Shown: positions 1-12,251, numbered from the stretch's first letter. The stretch is DNA of 64,000 bases from Parietaria judaica (GCA_954871525.1 OX940865.1:17374606-17438605); one strand, 5' to 3'. The notes: generated from the letters alone by a model not told the origin. Numbers and translations are program-made.

Positions 1-1343
1 GTTAACATTTTAAATTTCCGAAAAGAGCACCTTAGTTGCATAGGCAAATGCATGCTGCGAATGAAATCCTCGTACGAGGTCCCTCCTAAACCGAGTTTAA
101 GCTCTAACTGCACAAATAAACATCCAATGGTATATCGAACACAAAATTTGAAACCAAAACTTCACAGTCTTAAAGAAACTTACTGTTGGTGCGATAAGGC
201 TTCCAAATACTATTATTCCCGATATAAACGATAGACTCGTCAAGTATAGTTGCTTCAGTGTCTTTGGTGTCTATGAAAACATATACAAGTATTACTTATA
301 ATCACAAGAGAAATAGAGGCCTAAAACTATATCAAGAGAGTTTCATGGTCAACACATTCAAGCTAATGTTTAGATATAATCGACTTACCACGGGAGGTAG
401 AAAAGGGATGGACGAAGGCATATCAGGCATCTCATACTGCTCTTCCGCACCGCCTTCATGAACATCCTTCATCATCTTCAGTCTTTGCTGCACTCTCAAT
501 CTCCTTACCTATACAAGTAATATACCAAACCTTGGGTCAAAATAAAGCAACAATTTTCATTTGCGAGACCGGTTGTATCCTAACCTCTTCCATAAGGAGA
601 AAGATCTTATTCCTTCTGCTCCTAATGTTGTCCTGAATCTCCTGCGTCTGCATTTGAACGAAATCCTGAACCGTCTCCGGTCCTTCGATGATGCAGAAGT
701 TACTGAAAATCCAAACTTCCACTATCAATTTTCACTATCAAAAGTTCAAAATAAAGCTATTACAACTAATATGATGTCATAACTTTCTGCTTAAGGTACA
801 ATCACAGGAAAAATAAATCCGGAAAATGCATACCAGAGACGGTGACCCCAAACAGATTAACGACGGAGTAATTCGACAATCAATTAATCATAATTGAACT
901 AAAAACTAGTGCTAGTCTTTCTTCTTACACTTTCTCGGAAACCAAACAACCTGTTATTCCCAGCAAAAATGTTCACCAAAACTCCATAACACTTCTCTCT
1001 GAAAAATTCGAAATGACACGAATTCCATAACTCTCTGCTCAAGGTAGACACAATCACAATTCACAGCAAGAGAATCCAAAAGAGCACACCGAAAAACTAC
1101 TGCGATTGTTTTCTTCGTTTCACTTTCTCGGGAGCCAAACAGATTGATCAGAAGCAAAACGCTAAGCTGGAAACAGAAAAAGCACCTGGAAGAGCCATCG
1201 AGGGGTCCAGAGGAGTCGAGCTTGGAGGAGGAGCAGGAAAATCGGGCTGTGGAGAAGGTATAGGAGAGGCGTCGGTGATGAGGCCTGGACTTGGCGGAGT
1301 CGAGACTGAGAGGGAGGCGAAGCGAGAGAGAGAAAGTCGCCAT
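1..1343 (-). CDS. ORL: ORANGE-like plastid DnaJ-type zinc-finger protein, 5' part (5 exons)
   Basis: Exons read on the minus strand: 1343-1186, 702-585, 508-389, 270-184 and 107-31. All have GT-AG borders and the frame is kept at every junction. The last intron runs off the window, so the C-terminal CxxC zinc-finger part is not visible. Seen: a Ser/Arg-rich N-terminus typical of a plastid transit peptide (MATFSLSLRLPLS), the OR-family signature FCIIEGPETVQDF, then NIRSRRNKIFLLMEEVRRLR, PSSIPFLPPV, and a membrane segment TSLSFISGIIVFGSLIAP followed by LELKLGLGGTSYEDF. Known of the family: OR and OR-like proteins bind and stabilise phytoene synthase in plastids and promote carotenoid accumulation. 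The TPKTLKQLYLTS stretch fits OR-like better than OR; this subtype call is from memory. Start: first ATG of exon 1, just before the transit peptide. Confidence 0.9.
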
Positions 1344-1450
1344 TGAAGCTGGTGTATGATATTATCTGCTCATTTCAATACAGTGAGAGAGGAATCTAGA
1401 GGGAGATTAAAAGGCATCGAAAAGGGCATAACAAGGACAGAGAATGAGGA

Positions 1451-1473
1451 GACCAATTGGGTTGCGACACGTG
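1451..1473 (-). promoter_or_regulatory. G-box and CCAAT motif upstream of the OR-like gene
   Basis: A perfect G-box core CACGTG (1468-1473, in the palindrome ACACGTGT) and a CCAAT box (within 1451-1460) lie about 110-130 bases upstream of the OR-like start codon. G-boxes bind bHLH (PIF) and bZIP factors and are common in light-regulated plastid genes. Function here is inferred from position only. Confidence 0.4.
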
Positions 1474-1607
1474 TAATCGCTGCGAGGCGGTGGTCTTGCC
1501 GAGCTCGATAACTTCAAGGAGGCCAACTATATTAACTTATTTACTCTCGGGAGTCGGAAGTCGGAACAATATCTTCAATTAATTCTTTTTAGATATCTAA
1601 CTATCCG

Positions 1608-2517
1608 CAGTGGCGGAGCTACGTATGCACCAGTGAGTGCACGTGTGTTGGGTTTTCGATTGACTTTTTCTCAATCCCGAAGCAAAAATCACGGGATATC
1701 ATCGAACAATATAGATCTAGAATATATTAAAAAATTAAGAGATCTTTTTCAGGAACATTATCGAACTTTGGTACTTATGCCAACAATATAAAAAATGCAG
1801 ACTTTTGCTGATTTTAGTGCTGGCCGAATCCTTCTCTTGCTCCGAGATTGAGCACGCCAGTTGTCGTGCCTCTAAGTCGTTCACCACGTCACCGCGAGAA
1901 CGTCTGATGACAGGAAAATACTTCGGAGGATAGGTTAGATCCTTCTCGGTACTTAGACGACGAACCGATGAAGAATCCGGGAGGAAGCCAAAACTCGAGT
2001 TCCAACGGAGGAGGGAACTCGAATTGTCTTTAGGCTAGATCTTTAAAATTAGGTTTTAATTATTATATAAATAAGTATTTATAATACCTTGGTTTTGACC
2101 TAATGAGTTTTTTCATTAAAAAGGCCCATTAGTCCTCTTATTAACTAATCTAATTAATTAATAGTGTCATAATTAATACTTGGGCTCAATTGGGCCCGTA
2201 GTGTCGGTTATGGTCTCGGGTCATTACCCGAGTACCCGATGGATATAATTTCCGGTTCGTGCATAACCTACAACGTGCATACACTCACTTCAAAAAAAAA
2301 ACTATTCATGATTTAAATCGACTATTCTCATTCTCTCTCCATTTTTTACTCGATAAATCTATTATTCTATCCTTCCAATAGAATATATATCTATTTATAT
2401 GTCTAATAGTCGCTTTAATGTAATTGTTTTATGATTTTTGTTTGTTTACGTATTTGAAAAAATCGATTGAAATATACTATGTGTTTCGGATGAAATGAAA
2501 GTCTCGCTATGCCACTG
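1608..2517. mobile_element. Non-autonomous MULE-like element, copy 1 (interrupted by a solo LTR)
   Basis: The ends are inverted: CAGTGGCGGAGCTACG at the left and CGCTATGCCACTG at the right. Once the inner LTR is removed, the body (CACTCACTTC, then CGACTATTCTCATTCTCTCTCC, AATAGTCG, TTTGTTTACGTATTTGAAAAA, GAAATGAAAGTCT) matches the elements at 25129-26128 and, reversed, at 27255-27526. The third copy has a clear 9-bp target duplication, which argues for the Mutator superfamily. No target duplication is recognisable around this copy and no protein is encoded. Confidence 0.6.
1646..2272. mobile_element. Solo LTR nested in MULE-like copy 1
   Basis: The 627-bp segment begins TGTTGGG and ends CCTACA, which is TG...CA with short inverted termini. 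It is flanked by a perfect 5-bp direct repeat ACGTG (1641-1645 and 2273-2277). Removing it restores the continuous element sequence seen in the sister copies (GTGAGTGCACGTG then CATACACTCAC). There is no internal retrotransposon domain, so this is a solo LTR left by LTR-LTR recombination. Superfamily cannot be told. Confidence 0.8.
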
Positions 2518-3344
2518 CGTATAAGTATTTAATATTCTTTATTTTTATAATAATACTACGGTAACGGAGCCAACCTTTCAAACTTATAAGGGCACCGTTG
2601 TTCGTGTACGTCTAATTGTTTTACAAATAGATAACTTCATGATCAAAACAAAATATGTTGAAAATCTTTTTTTATTTTCTTAGTGCATTACATAAATTAT
2701 TTTCCCTTCGAGATAAGGCTTACGAGCTAAAATTTACAAGGCTCGATCAAACTAAGACGGTGAAAGTGACTGATTTTCAATCTCATAATATTTCTCGTTC
2801 GAAGAAGCATATCGCCAAACTAGTAAAGAGTGATATTTTGTCTATGATACAAAAGGCTCCCAAGACTAAATATCAATAATCAATTCATAATAGTCTCTTA
2901 CAAAAGTGTTTGAGACTGATTCTCAATCTCTGATATTTCTCTTCCAAAAGTAAATTTGTTTCCAAGGTATTTGGAGAGTGATTTTATTGCTAATTTGATG
3001 ATAAAAAAAAAAAAAGAGCGACATAAAAAACACAATGATAACTACAAATTGATCAGTGAAACAAGAGAAACTTAGATATATTTACCGTAAAAAAACTATT
3101 TGGGTTTGTATATATGTCTAACTAATCTATAACAACTAATTAATATGATAAAAATATTTAGGGTTAGTGTCTTAGTGATGTATACAACCAAACATGTCTT
3201 AGTGTCTTAGTGATGTATACAACCAAACATTGAAATTTTGAAACTCCATAATACACATTTAATATTGGACAAAATATCACAAAAATTTATCGAGATCAAC
3301 AAACGTTGACAATGAAAAAAACGACATGAAATAGAGAAACGATA
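2518..3344. other. Intergenic, no gene seen
   Basis: AT-rich sequence without convincing coding potential. The only structure is a 35-bp-period tandem duplication, GTGTCTTAGTGATGTATAC plus ten more bases, at 3167-3195 and 3202-3230. Confidence 0.5.
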
Positions 3345-4028
3345 TCAAAGGGTAGCGATTTGGACACTTTTCTGGAGGGCTTGGAGAAGGCTCCGCATGA
3401 TCCTTTCCTCTCCGGGAGCCGTCTGGTCCTTCTTGCGCCCATTTCTAATGGCTCTGAAGACAGGCCCTGAGCCATCGCTTGGCGGGAATACCAAACAATC
3501 AATGTACACTGGCACGTCAGTCTTCCCCTCGTCTCCAATCGTGATGAACCCTAGGCGAGCCCCACCACCTATTTTGTCTACCTATTATTATTGCTAAATA
3601 TAATTAAAGCCTATTTTAATGATTAAGACATGTTCACGTTAAAAGCCTTGATTAAATTATACTTTTGTGCGGTCCCGACTCTGACAATAAAATTAAGCTA
3701 TTTTTGTAACGAGTATCAAAACAAGTAATTATATCAATATCTTTTACTTATCTAAAATTGGAATCGGGACTGATAAAAAAATGCACGTTCGTAATCACTA
3801 AATGCGAGTTTAAACCACAAAATGCCGGAATATTTATAAACTATAAAGTGAGTTTAAAAATTAATATGATCGAATAGCTGACCTTTAGAGGGACAGGAAG
3901 CGGAAGATTGGCTCCTTGGAAAAGACTGTTCGCCCACTGCCCATTTCCAAAACTCACCATTAATTATTTGGACAAAATAGTAATTAAAAATAAAAAGGAA
4001 AGGGCGCTAGAAGGAGGGGTCGAATCTC

Positions 4029-4061
<33 letters not shown>

Positions 4062-4393
4062 AACTGAGCTATTCCAGCTTCGCGTAATCCAAGTAAACAA
4101 AAAAGTACCTGAAAAAGTAGGCCTTCGAATCTCTGGACATCGACGTTGGGAGGCAATTTCATAGTCCCCAGGGAGACTCCGTCCTCCGGGTCGTCGTTTC
4201 CCGGCGAAGCCTTCACCGGCGCGAGCCGGTTCCGGTGAGCGGAGGGGGAGGCCGAGAGTGCGCTGGGAGTGGGGAAAGAAGAGGCGCTGTTACCGGCGAC
4301 ACTGGGGATCGCCGGTAGCCGAGGGACTCGCACGTGGGGGTGGCTTGCGCGCGTGTGTGGGCGAAGGATCGGGGACCGGATTACACCGGCCAT
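3345..4393 (-). CDS. Conserved plant protein of unknown function, probably plastid-targeted (191 aa)
   Basis: Three exons on the minus strand: 4393-4109, 3936-3883 and 3581-3345, all phase 0 with GT-AG introns, giving 191 residues. Residues 1-70 are rich in Ser, Arg, Pro and Ala and lack acidic residues, like a plastid transit peptide (MAGVIRSPILRPHTRASHP). The mature part begins around DGVSLGTMKLPPNVDVQRF and continues through LLFQWANSLFQGANLPLPVP, KVDKIGGGARLGFITIGD, VPVYIDCLVFPP, FRAIRNG and GEERIMRSLLQALQKSVQIA. I recall such small plastid proteins in other plants (possibly the domain called DUF7148) but cannot confirm the name. No catalytic motif is visible. Intron 1 (3937-4108) contains a tRNA-Asn gene on the same strand. 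Confidence 0.8.
4006..4078 (-). tRNA. trnN-GTT: tRNA-Asn (GTT), inside an intron; G53 replaced by A
   Basis: The 73-nt minus-strand sequence folds as a full cloverleaf. The acceptor stem is GCTGGAA / TTCTAGC (one G-U pair), the D-arm and box A are TAGCTCAGTTGG, and the anticodon loop is CTGTTAACC with anticodon GTT. The T-arm reads GGAGA-TTCGACC-CCTCC. Plant tRNA-Asn normally has GGAGG there, so the nearly universal G53-C61 pair is an A-C mismatch, and box B reads GATTCGACC instead of GGTTCGACC. A TTTTT run suitable as a Pol III terminator follows about 10 bases downstream. It may be functional or in early decay. Confidence 0.9.
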
Positions 4394-5515
4394 GGCTAGT
4401 TTGAGAGAGGGAGAAGGTTCGAGTGATATGGCATGGCTGGTTGAGAAGTGTAATAATGGATTGATTATGGATAGGATAAGCCTTTTTCCATGGACACCAC
4501 AAGGACATTAACAAATAGTTTTTATTTTGACGGCACAAGTAATCCTACTTTCATACAATTAAGTCACTGAAAGTCTCCGTGAGGAGAATGTTTTACCACG
4601 AAAACAAGAACAAAAAACGGATGTGGGTCTTTATATAGCGGGAAAGTTGTAAGGTTTCGTACGAGTAAAACGTCTCGGAAGGCAGGTGGCTTTGTCCGAT
4701 ATTCTTGAGGGCGCCTCTATGTCTAATTTACGGGGAGGACTGTGTCTTGTAAGTAGAGGCAGGCCACCTAGTTGTGCCGTTATGGTGTCGGACACCGGGC
4801 TCTAATAACGCTTAGCTAAGTTAGCTTAGTAGGCCTATGAAAGAGGTATCCTTAATGGAAGGGTGGTCTCGGCGCTCGCGCAATGAGGGTGCACAACGTG
4901 ACAAGAAGATTAATATTTTAAACTTATTTTTTCGGTGTAATATTTTACAAATAGTAGATTAAATACCGCAATTTAATATTTTTATATAAAATAAAAAATA
5001 AAAAATTGAATGGTCTACCTTAATATATTATAAAAAAAAAGCATTCAGTATTCAATAATCAATTGCGGTAATATAGGTATTATAACCGCATTAACCGCAT
5101 CAAAGAAATTTATTAATATAACTAGTTCTGATATATTCATGGGTAACAAAATCAAAGAGGAAGCAATAAATTAGTAATAATGAATAACTCTTGTCGGATT
5201 ACCCCTTCAACGCCATAACTTATTTAGGCAGGTTGCGGTTTATATAAAATAAGTCTAACGCAATTAAGACTCGATACGGAAACGACATGAGATAATATTA
5301 TCACCTTATGAGAAACAATGTGAAAAGAAAAAATGAAAATAAATTGAGTGAGATTTACAAGAGTTTGTAGTAATTTCCTCTGCAAACGACCATCAACGAA
5401 GTGTAAAGCCGGTAATTCACCTAACTACAGATTTATACAAGCGATAACATAAACGATCATATTCATACAACACCAGAATTCGCGGACCCAAGACTCTCTA
5501 GTGGAAGAAGCACAC
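4394..5515. other. Intergenic between two minus-strand genes, no gene seen
   Basis: This holds the promoter of the upstream small plastid-protein gene and the 3' flank of SNX1. The stretch 4560-4910 is GC-richer than its surroundings and could be an old LTR fragment, but no termini or target duplication were found. The rest is AT-rich and featureless. Confidence 0.4.
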
Positions 5516-7465
5516 TCATTGGCTCACCGGTGAGCATGCTTCGAGTTTCGGGAGGAGGCTCCGCCAAGCATCAGCGAACCCATTCGCCAGCCTAGCCTGC
5601 CCTTTGGCAAATTCGTGAAAAGCGATTCCCATATCGTTCGTCTTTTCCTCCTGAAAACGCGCAATTTCTTCGTTCATTCTTCGCACTATAATTTCGTATC
5701 TTCTCGTTGCTTCTTCACTCTGATCCTTTAACTGCATTACAGAAGACCATTCCTTCTCGTATGAGTATGGCAGTTTGTACAATTGGACACCATAAGGCTA
5801 TATTTGGAACTAATGAGGGTAATTATATTTTATATAGAAAAAATAAACTTATTATTAGAGATTTCAAGGAATTTTTAGAAGAAAATCAAGAATTTGTTTT
5901 TCTGACAAGAAATTTTATTTTCATTTAATGTGTTAAGTGTTACAAGAAAAATACATCTTTTATTTTTCGGTGCTTGACGCGGCATTAACTTTATGCATAT
6001 TTTTCTCTCTTTATTTTCCAATAATTTGTGGTCTATATCTATGTTTCAAACATAGCTAAAGTCATGTGAGCGAACTTACATCCCTGTATTCGATCTCAGC
6101 TTCTCCAACTTTCTCCGACCGCGTGAGCATTAATTTGTCACTGCAAAATAGTAAGAATGGTATTTTTTTTATTGTCGGGCGGAAAAAAATAAATCCAATA
6201 CCAGGGCCTATGAAACAAAATTTCGAAAGCAAAGACTCAAATTATATGTATTTTTCATATATTAAAATCAATGACTGATATTTTGGCTGGAACTGCATTG
6301 AAATTGAGATGTATATTGCAAATAAAGCAGCCAATAAAATTAAAGATAATGAGGAGTGCATACAGATTGATCTCCTTTAACTTAATTGTTTCAGAGAGTT
6401 CACAATGCTGCTTGAAGGCGATGGCTCTCTCGGCTATTGTGGCCTGTTACGAGACACGGTAAATCCAGACTATATGTTAGTCAATTGAATTCGATATGCT
6501 CTACAAGTAATCCTATTATATTTATTCATCAGTAAATATTTATATACTTCATGTTAAATGTTCTGCACATGTGTGATTTCTACATATTTGTGGTAATCAT
6601 AAAATGCTAGAATATAGATCTAAACTGACCTTAATAGATTGCACGGCTCGGACATAATCTTTCAAAGGTTCTTCAAAGTTCATAAGTAGCTGATGAGCCT
6701 GCATGGTTGGAGTTCGTATGTTGTGAATACAAATATTCTTTATTTTCATCCTCTAAATTAAGTAGCGTGTAGTTAGAAAATTAATCTCTATAAATTAGAT
6801 GATCATCTGAACAAAATTGCATTAAATACAATACAAATTAAAAAGCTTACTAATCGACTAGAATAGCTAATTCTATCTAGATTCTATGATCTACATGTTA
6901 ATTAACATTAAGCATGTTAAGGGTGAAAAAGACATACTAAAGAGATAAAAAAAAAAAAAAAAAAGGTTCCGGAATTTCCCTTTGAACTGTGAGACCTTTA
7001 TTACTAATCAAATAAAATCATCTGTTAGAGCCATTGTGACTTGTGAGCTATTTAAGTTAAGTAATTAAAGACCTTTTTTGGTAATTTGTAATAACTAGGG
7101 ATTAGGTTTCCTAATCCTATATTAGGCGCCTATTCCAAGGGGAGATGGAACGTGAGTTTTGAAATATTGTCCCTAACATCGTTTGTCAAAGAAACGCTCG
7201 CTATGTTGCGTTTGTAGTTCTTTTCTATTTATCCAATAAATATCGGGAATTTATCTGTTCAGTCTGGTTGGTGGCGTTTGATTCTTCGCTCGGGTCCGAT
7301 CACATACCTCCTTTTGCAGCTTAGCTGAAATTGTCTCAGATTTGGCACCAAGCTCTGTGAAAGCCTTCCCAAGAGCATCACCTTCAGACTCTCCCAGCAG
7401 CTTGAATGCCTTTCCTAACTCGGAAAGCGATTGCCCATATTCTGAGGAAACAGATAAAAAAGATC

Positions 7466-7512
<47 letters not shown>

Positions 7513-9025
7513 AAACCAATATTTTATTGATAAATGAGGGTAACAGTGCAAGGGCGGAGAGTGGTTTATGAACATCCATAACCAAAACGATAAAAAATAT
7601 ACCTAAGAAACCTCTACTAGTACCAGTAATTTGGCCTGAATAAAGCTTTCAAGGATCTGAGTACCTCTGTGTCTCTTCACAAGACGATATGCATGCTTTT
7701 GGGCTTCCGCCACGTGGTCCTCAAGCTCGAAGATGTAGTGTTTCAACTTTTCATACTCAGCGTTCGACTCTTCAACAGGCTTCTCCTTTCCAAGAACTAC
7801 ATCACTCATTTTAGTTTGCACATCCTGTCACATAGCAAAATAAACCATTTTCATTGAATTGTTTAAAGAAATTACTAGCCATTTTCTTAATGTATACATG
7901 TAATCTGCATTTAAATTTTTCTGATTTTTTTAAAAATATAATTATAGACTTGTTTGTACCTTGATGATTTGCAAAAAGTCAGATGGCTTCTTATTAAAGA
8001 TGCCCGTCTCTTGTGACCTTAACCTCTCCATAGTCTGACAAATAAGACAACAAAAATTAAATCAGTTGACAACTTTCCATAAATAGTCGATACTCGATAA
8101 ATATTAAAAAAAGTAATCGAAATAGTGATTAGAAAGATCCTACATCGTAAGATCTTCCGCAAAAGTGAAAAGCCTCAATTTTCTAACGAAGAATTATTCA
8201 GAAACCGACATCACCTCTTCATCGGCCTGCAAGAAAGTTCTGAGATCTTCACTTTGTTGAAGTTCATGGTGCGAAGCGATCCGATTAACAAACACGTCCA
8301 GTGCTTGACGCCTCATCTCTATGAACTCGGCACTAAATCGAAACTTCTCTGCACATAATTAGAGTAAGAATTCAGCCTTAAACGCTTTCAACCATTAGAA
8401 CCCGTAACCTAATCAAATTAATCTATAATGACCAGTTGTTACCTACAGCGCTCTTCTCGGGAATTGGAGGAACAAAAACGCCCTTGTACTTATCGAAAAC
8501 GCGATCACGCAACCAAATGAAATCACTGTATCGCCTTATAACAATCTTCTCCGTCCCTTGGTATTCGGGCAAATTCGTCTACCAGCGCAATCGAGGATAA
8601 AATTAGACAGTTCAGCTATGGAATTGAACACATTTTGGTTCCGATGCAGCTAAAGCCAACAACTTCAGAAGCTTAAACCGAGCTAAATTCAATCTAATCA
8701 GAAGGATTGAGGATTACAAATGAACAAAACCAAGCACTGAGAAAACCCCTAAAAGTAGAGATTGCGAGAAGACACCTTGGTGATGACTCGGTATGAGATA
8801 TAGGCTTGAACTCCATTGCCCAATTTGACTGGATCAGTGACCGAGACTGAAAGGTACGGCTGCGACGACGGAGATCTAGGGCTCTGAGACGATCCAGACA
8901 CAGTTCTCTGCTGCTCCAACAAAAATGTCGAAAATCAAATGAAACGGAATCAGAGAAGAGAGAGCAATGCGCTGCAGATGGGAACGAAGATTGAGAGGCA
9001 GAGACGTGATTACCAAGGAATTCAT
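5516..9025 (-). CDS. SNX1: Sorting nexin 1 (retromer PX-BAR protein), 403 aa
   Basis: Eleven exons on the minus strand: 9025-9014, 8910-8776, 8578-8443, 8348-8215, 8034-7960, 7824-7665, 7441-7308, 6698-6630, 6443-6364, 6140-6080 and 5731-5516. Every junction is GT-AG and in frame, summing to 403 residues; Arabidopsis SNX1 is about the same length. The N-terminal third is the PX domain (YLSVSVTDPVKLGNGVQAYI, then RRYSDF for phosphoinositide binding, PPIPEKSAV and FRFSAEFIEMRR). The remainder is the BAR coiled coil (KHYIFELEDHVAEAQKHAYR, NFEEPLKDYVRAVQSIKATI, FAKGQARLANGFADAWRSLL). Known role: endosomal retromer-associated sorting, including PIN2 and vacuolar receptors. The 12-nt first coding exon (MNSL) is the weakest part: an in-frame stop precedes exon 2, so an upstream ATG exon is needed, and 9014-9025 with its GT donor is the best candidate. 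Confidence 0.95.
7470..7509. repeat. (TA)n microsatellite in a SNX1 intron
   Basis: About 20 uninterrupted TA units lie between the exons at 7441 and 7665. Likely polymorphic. Confidence 0.95.
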
Positions 9026-9852
9026 GGCCTTTCAGTGGGATCGCTGCGAAGAAGATGAAGATGAAGAACAGAATCGAGATGAGACAAAAGAAAATAAACG
9101 AGACTTTCATGTTGTTCGATTAAAATCAGACCAGTCAAAATTAGGATAATTGCGGCATAACTACCTAAATTTATATTAAGTGTGTATACATATTCTCAAT
9201 CTCTTTTTCATGGCTAAATACTGATCCGTGTCGTCTGTTAATTAAGTTAGATTATCTCTATTTTAATAAAAGTGTTAAATAATTAATATTTTTGAAAATT
9301 TAATTGTGTGAATGTATATGTATTTCTCGTACAATAGATCTTAACAAGAGATAAATAAAATTAGATATCGAAATTACTTTGTGACCTTTGAATATTAATA
9401 CCAAATTAACTTTGGTGGTAAAAAATCTAAAATCACATTCTTGTTCTTGATGGGAAATAAATAATTCCCATGAGATTAAAAAAAAAAAAAAAGTTTTATC
9501 AAATACAATGTGCACCTTTCCATTTAATGTTTTTTTTATTTTTCATTTCAAACAACTTAGTTTGTCCACACAATTTATTTGAACACATTTATTTAAAATA
9601 AAACACGATGTAGATTAGGGAAAACGGAAAACACGGTCTTGAAAAAGTTTGATTTTTTTTAATCAACTTTCTAAATCGCCTCACATGATATATAGGAAGA
9701 AATCCAAAACTTAAACTAATTTCTAATATTACTCAACTTCAAACGCAAACTAAAAGAAACTTAAAAGTTGAATTGTGGAGGTGAGAATTCTTTTTCACGC
9801 CACAAGCAAATTCATGAAGATTTCATGAACATCACACGCTTCTGCATCAAAA
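9026..9852. other. SNX1 upstream region, no gene seen
   Basis: The first 150 bases probably hold the SNX1 5' UTR and promoter (the sequence 9026-9130 is less AT-rich). Beyond that it is AT-rich with poly-A and poly-T runs and no supported feature. Confidence 0.4.
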
Positions 9853-10102
9853 CACTTTAAACTTGATTATATCAACTCGGAAAAACAAGTTCCATGAGTA
9901 TCTTCACAGCATTAAAAGACTACAAAGCAGTCATTACGCAGCAAAAACCAGAAGAACAAAAGCGATTTTGATGTATCGACTTAAAAGTTGATCATATCAA
10001 CTCAGAAAAACAAGTTCCGCGATTATCTTCACAACAACAAAAACCTACAAAGCAGTCATTATGCAGCAAAAACCAGAAGAACAAAAACGATTTTGAAGTA
10101 TC
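9853..10102. repeat. Tandem duplication, period about 125 bp
   Basis: Units 9853-9977 and 9978-10102 share TATATCAACTC, AAAAACAAGTTCC, TACAAAGCAGTCATTA and GCAGCAAAAACCAGAAGAAC in the same order. It lies directly downstream of the coiled-coil gene's stop codon, so it is probably in its 3' UTR or flank. Confidence 0.85.
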
Positions 10103-10151
10103 ATCGATGTCTTCTTCTGCTTGGTAGAGAGTTGTCGTCGTCGCCAACTTT

Positions 10152-12251
10152 TTAATTCTTGACGGAGAGTAAATCCTGAATCAAAATAAGTCAAGAACGC
10201 AGCTTGAAAAGTGAAATGGCCTGCATAAATGTCTATAGTTCGACCGTCACTTAATCTTTTATTTTTTATTTTTTATTGAGGGTGACAAATATAGCAAAAC
10301 AACACAAACAAAAACTTATTTATATAAATAATATTTATCTTTAAGTTGGGGTGACACCCCCGACCCCCGTGATATCAAAGGACACAACCCATGAGTAGAA
10401 TTCGATCCTGAAGGCACGCCCGGATCTCATGAATTTATAAACCATTAACTAAGCTCATTTTCAGTAAATGTGGAATAGTAACACAAACCTTCAAAGACTC
10501 CCACAAAATATGGAATTCGGACACCGTTTTGTCCGCTGCTTCTTTCTTCATTGTAGATATCTTCATGTTATCTTCAGCACGTAGCAACGCCTGCTTCGAA
10601 ATAGCTGATTGTTCGGCCAATTCGTCCAGTCTCTTCCCTACCCGTACTCTCTTTGCCTTGTTCTCGGCCAAAAGCTTCTTCTGCATTGTTATTTCGCTAT
10701 CTAAAGACTCGGCTTGATGTCTCACAGGCAAGAATTTGGAAGATAATTGCTTCATGGTGGCCTTCAGCTCACAAACCAAGTCCTCGTCCTCTCGGGCTTC
10801 GCTCAGGTCTCGCTTTGCAGCTCCGTATTTCTCGCAACGCTGATTGAAGTTGGTTAGAAATTTGCTTGTTTCGTTGACCTTGGAATCGGGAATTTCTTTG
10901 GCTTTTTTCAGAAGAGAAAGAGCGTTCTTGAGTTCAAGAGATTTCCCCTACCCAATAAAACTAGATACGTCCATATTGAGATTTTTATTTACAACAGACT
11001 CCGCATCAGCAATTTCGTTCTCGGTGAAGTTTTCGCCGATGGCCATTTCTTGTAAATGGTTTTGAATGTCTGCAAACAAGGTGTCAAACTTGGCAAATTT
11101 CGACGAACTCTTCTGAAACAATCCCTCAAATATAAGTACATGATTACAATAAACTTTGGAAATTTTGACCAAGATTTCTGGTTACTTCCTCAGCAAGTTA
11201 TAAACAACAAACACATCTTTATTGTCATTATTATGAACTTGCAAACAATTATCCCAAGCATTATTTAGGTATTTTATGGGAAATGATCTTATTTCTCATA
11301 ATGAAAATAAAAAATCGGAGATACTAAGAATCAATTACTTCCAAAGAAGAAAGAACATAAACATACCAATATTGCAAGTAAAATTAAAAAAAAACTCTTG
11401 CGGCTTAAGTCACTGACTTAGTCCGGACAGTTATATACCTTTTTATTTTAAATTTGTAAAATTTATCACCGTTACATATTGTAGCATTTTGACGGAGCTC
11501 GACGTTAAACACCAAATGGGCCAACGTAAATGGCACGGTGCTATCGGTGGCACTATCTGCCATTTAACATCGGGCTCCCTTTAAATGATACAAAATCGAA
11601 ACGATTGTGATGTTCACCGACAAAAAATGGGAAAAATTACTTAATCAACAGGACTAAGCTGTCTACTTTACTCAATTTTCTTTAAAAATAAAATAAGTGG
11701 GCAAATTATGAGTACCGGGTTTGTATCAGCTTCATTCTTTAGATCTGGTTCTTCTTTCTCATTTTCTTCATTAAACCAAACCTGAAATTTTTCATGTTCA
11801 AAGAGGATAATTAATCACGCGTTGAAAAATGAAAAAATTTAAAAAACGTATTCTACGATGCGAACTTTGTAGTGTCAATGAGTTTTAGCTACTAGTCAAA
11901 TTACTCGAGCATAACACAAGTATAAGATCTTTAAGCAGCAATTTGATTGTTCGTCTGTCGTACTCTAACATCGGCTCTGAAAATGCAGGTGTCGATCGGC
12001 TTCACGTAACTCATCAGGATCTATGAAATCTTCCACACCCCAGTAGTGATGTTGTTCACTGAAGGTGTGTTCAACTTCTGCAATATGCAAAACAGCACAA
12101 TTCACAGTACTTGCTCTAGAACACATAAAACGTTTGGATCGCCATGTTCATCATAAACAGTACTTGCTCTATATATATGAAATAGTTTGATTTCACAAAG
12201 TTAAAAAGGTGGAAGAGTTGGTGAAAAAGGTGTGAGCAAGGTACCTTCCAT
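10152..12251 (-). pseudogene. Coiled-coil protein gene with an in-frame stop codon, not recognised
   Basis: Minus-strand exons fit best as 12251-12245 (MEE), 12077 to about 11980 (VEHTFSEQHHYWGVEDFIDP), 11781-11716 (VWFNEENEKEEPDLKNEADT), 11112-10489 and 10175-10152 (DLLSVKN, stop). The 624-nt exon is open as a long heptad-rich helix (LKNALSLLKKAKEIPDSKV, CEKYGAAKRDLSEARED, KRLDELAEQSAISKQALLRA) except for one TAG at 10950-10948, between SSFIG and GKSLELKN. The codons on both sides of it are in the same frame, so a single substitution broke the frame. The exon 2 donor is also unclear: the only GT near 11980 gives the wrong phase for exon 3. Either the gene is newly pseudogenised, or the N-terminal part is a separate short product. 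No family assigned. Confidence 0.55.

Noticed and set aside
4269..4538. Plus- and minus-strand frames around 4300-4500
   Set aside because: Shadows of the first exon of the small plastid-protein gene and its promoter.
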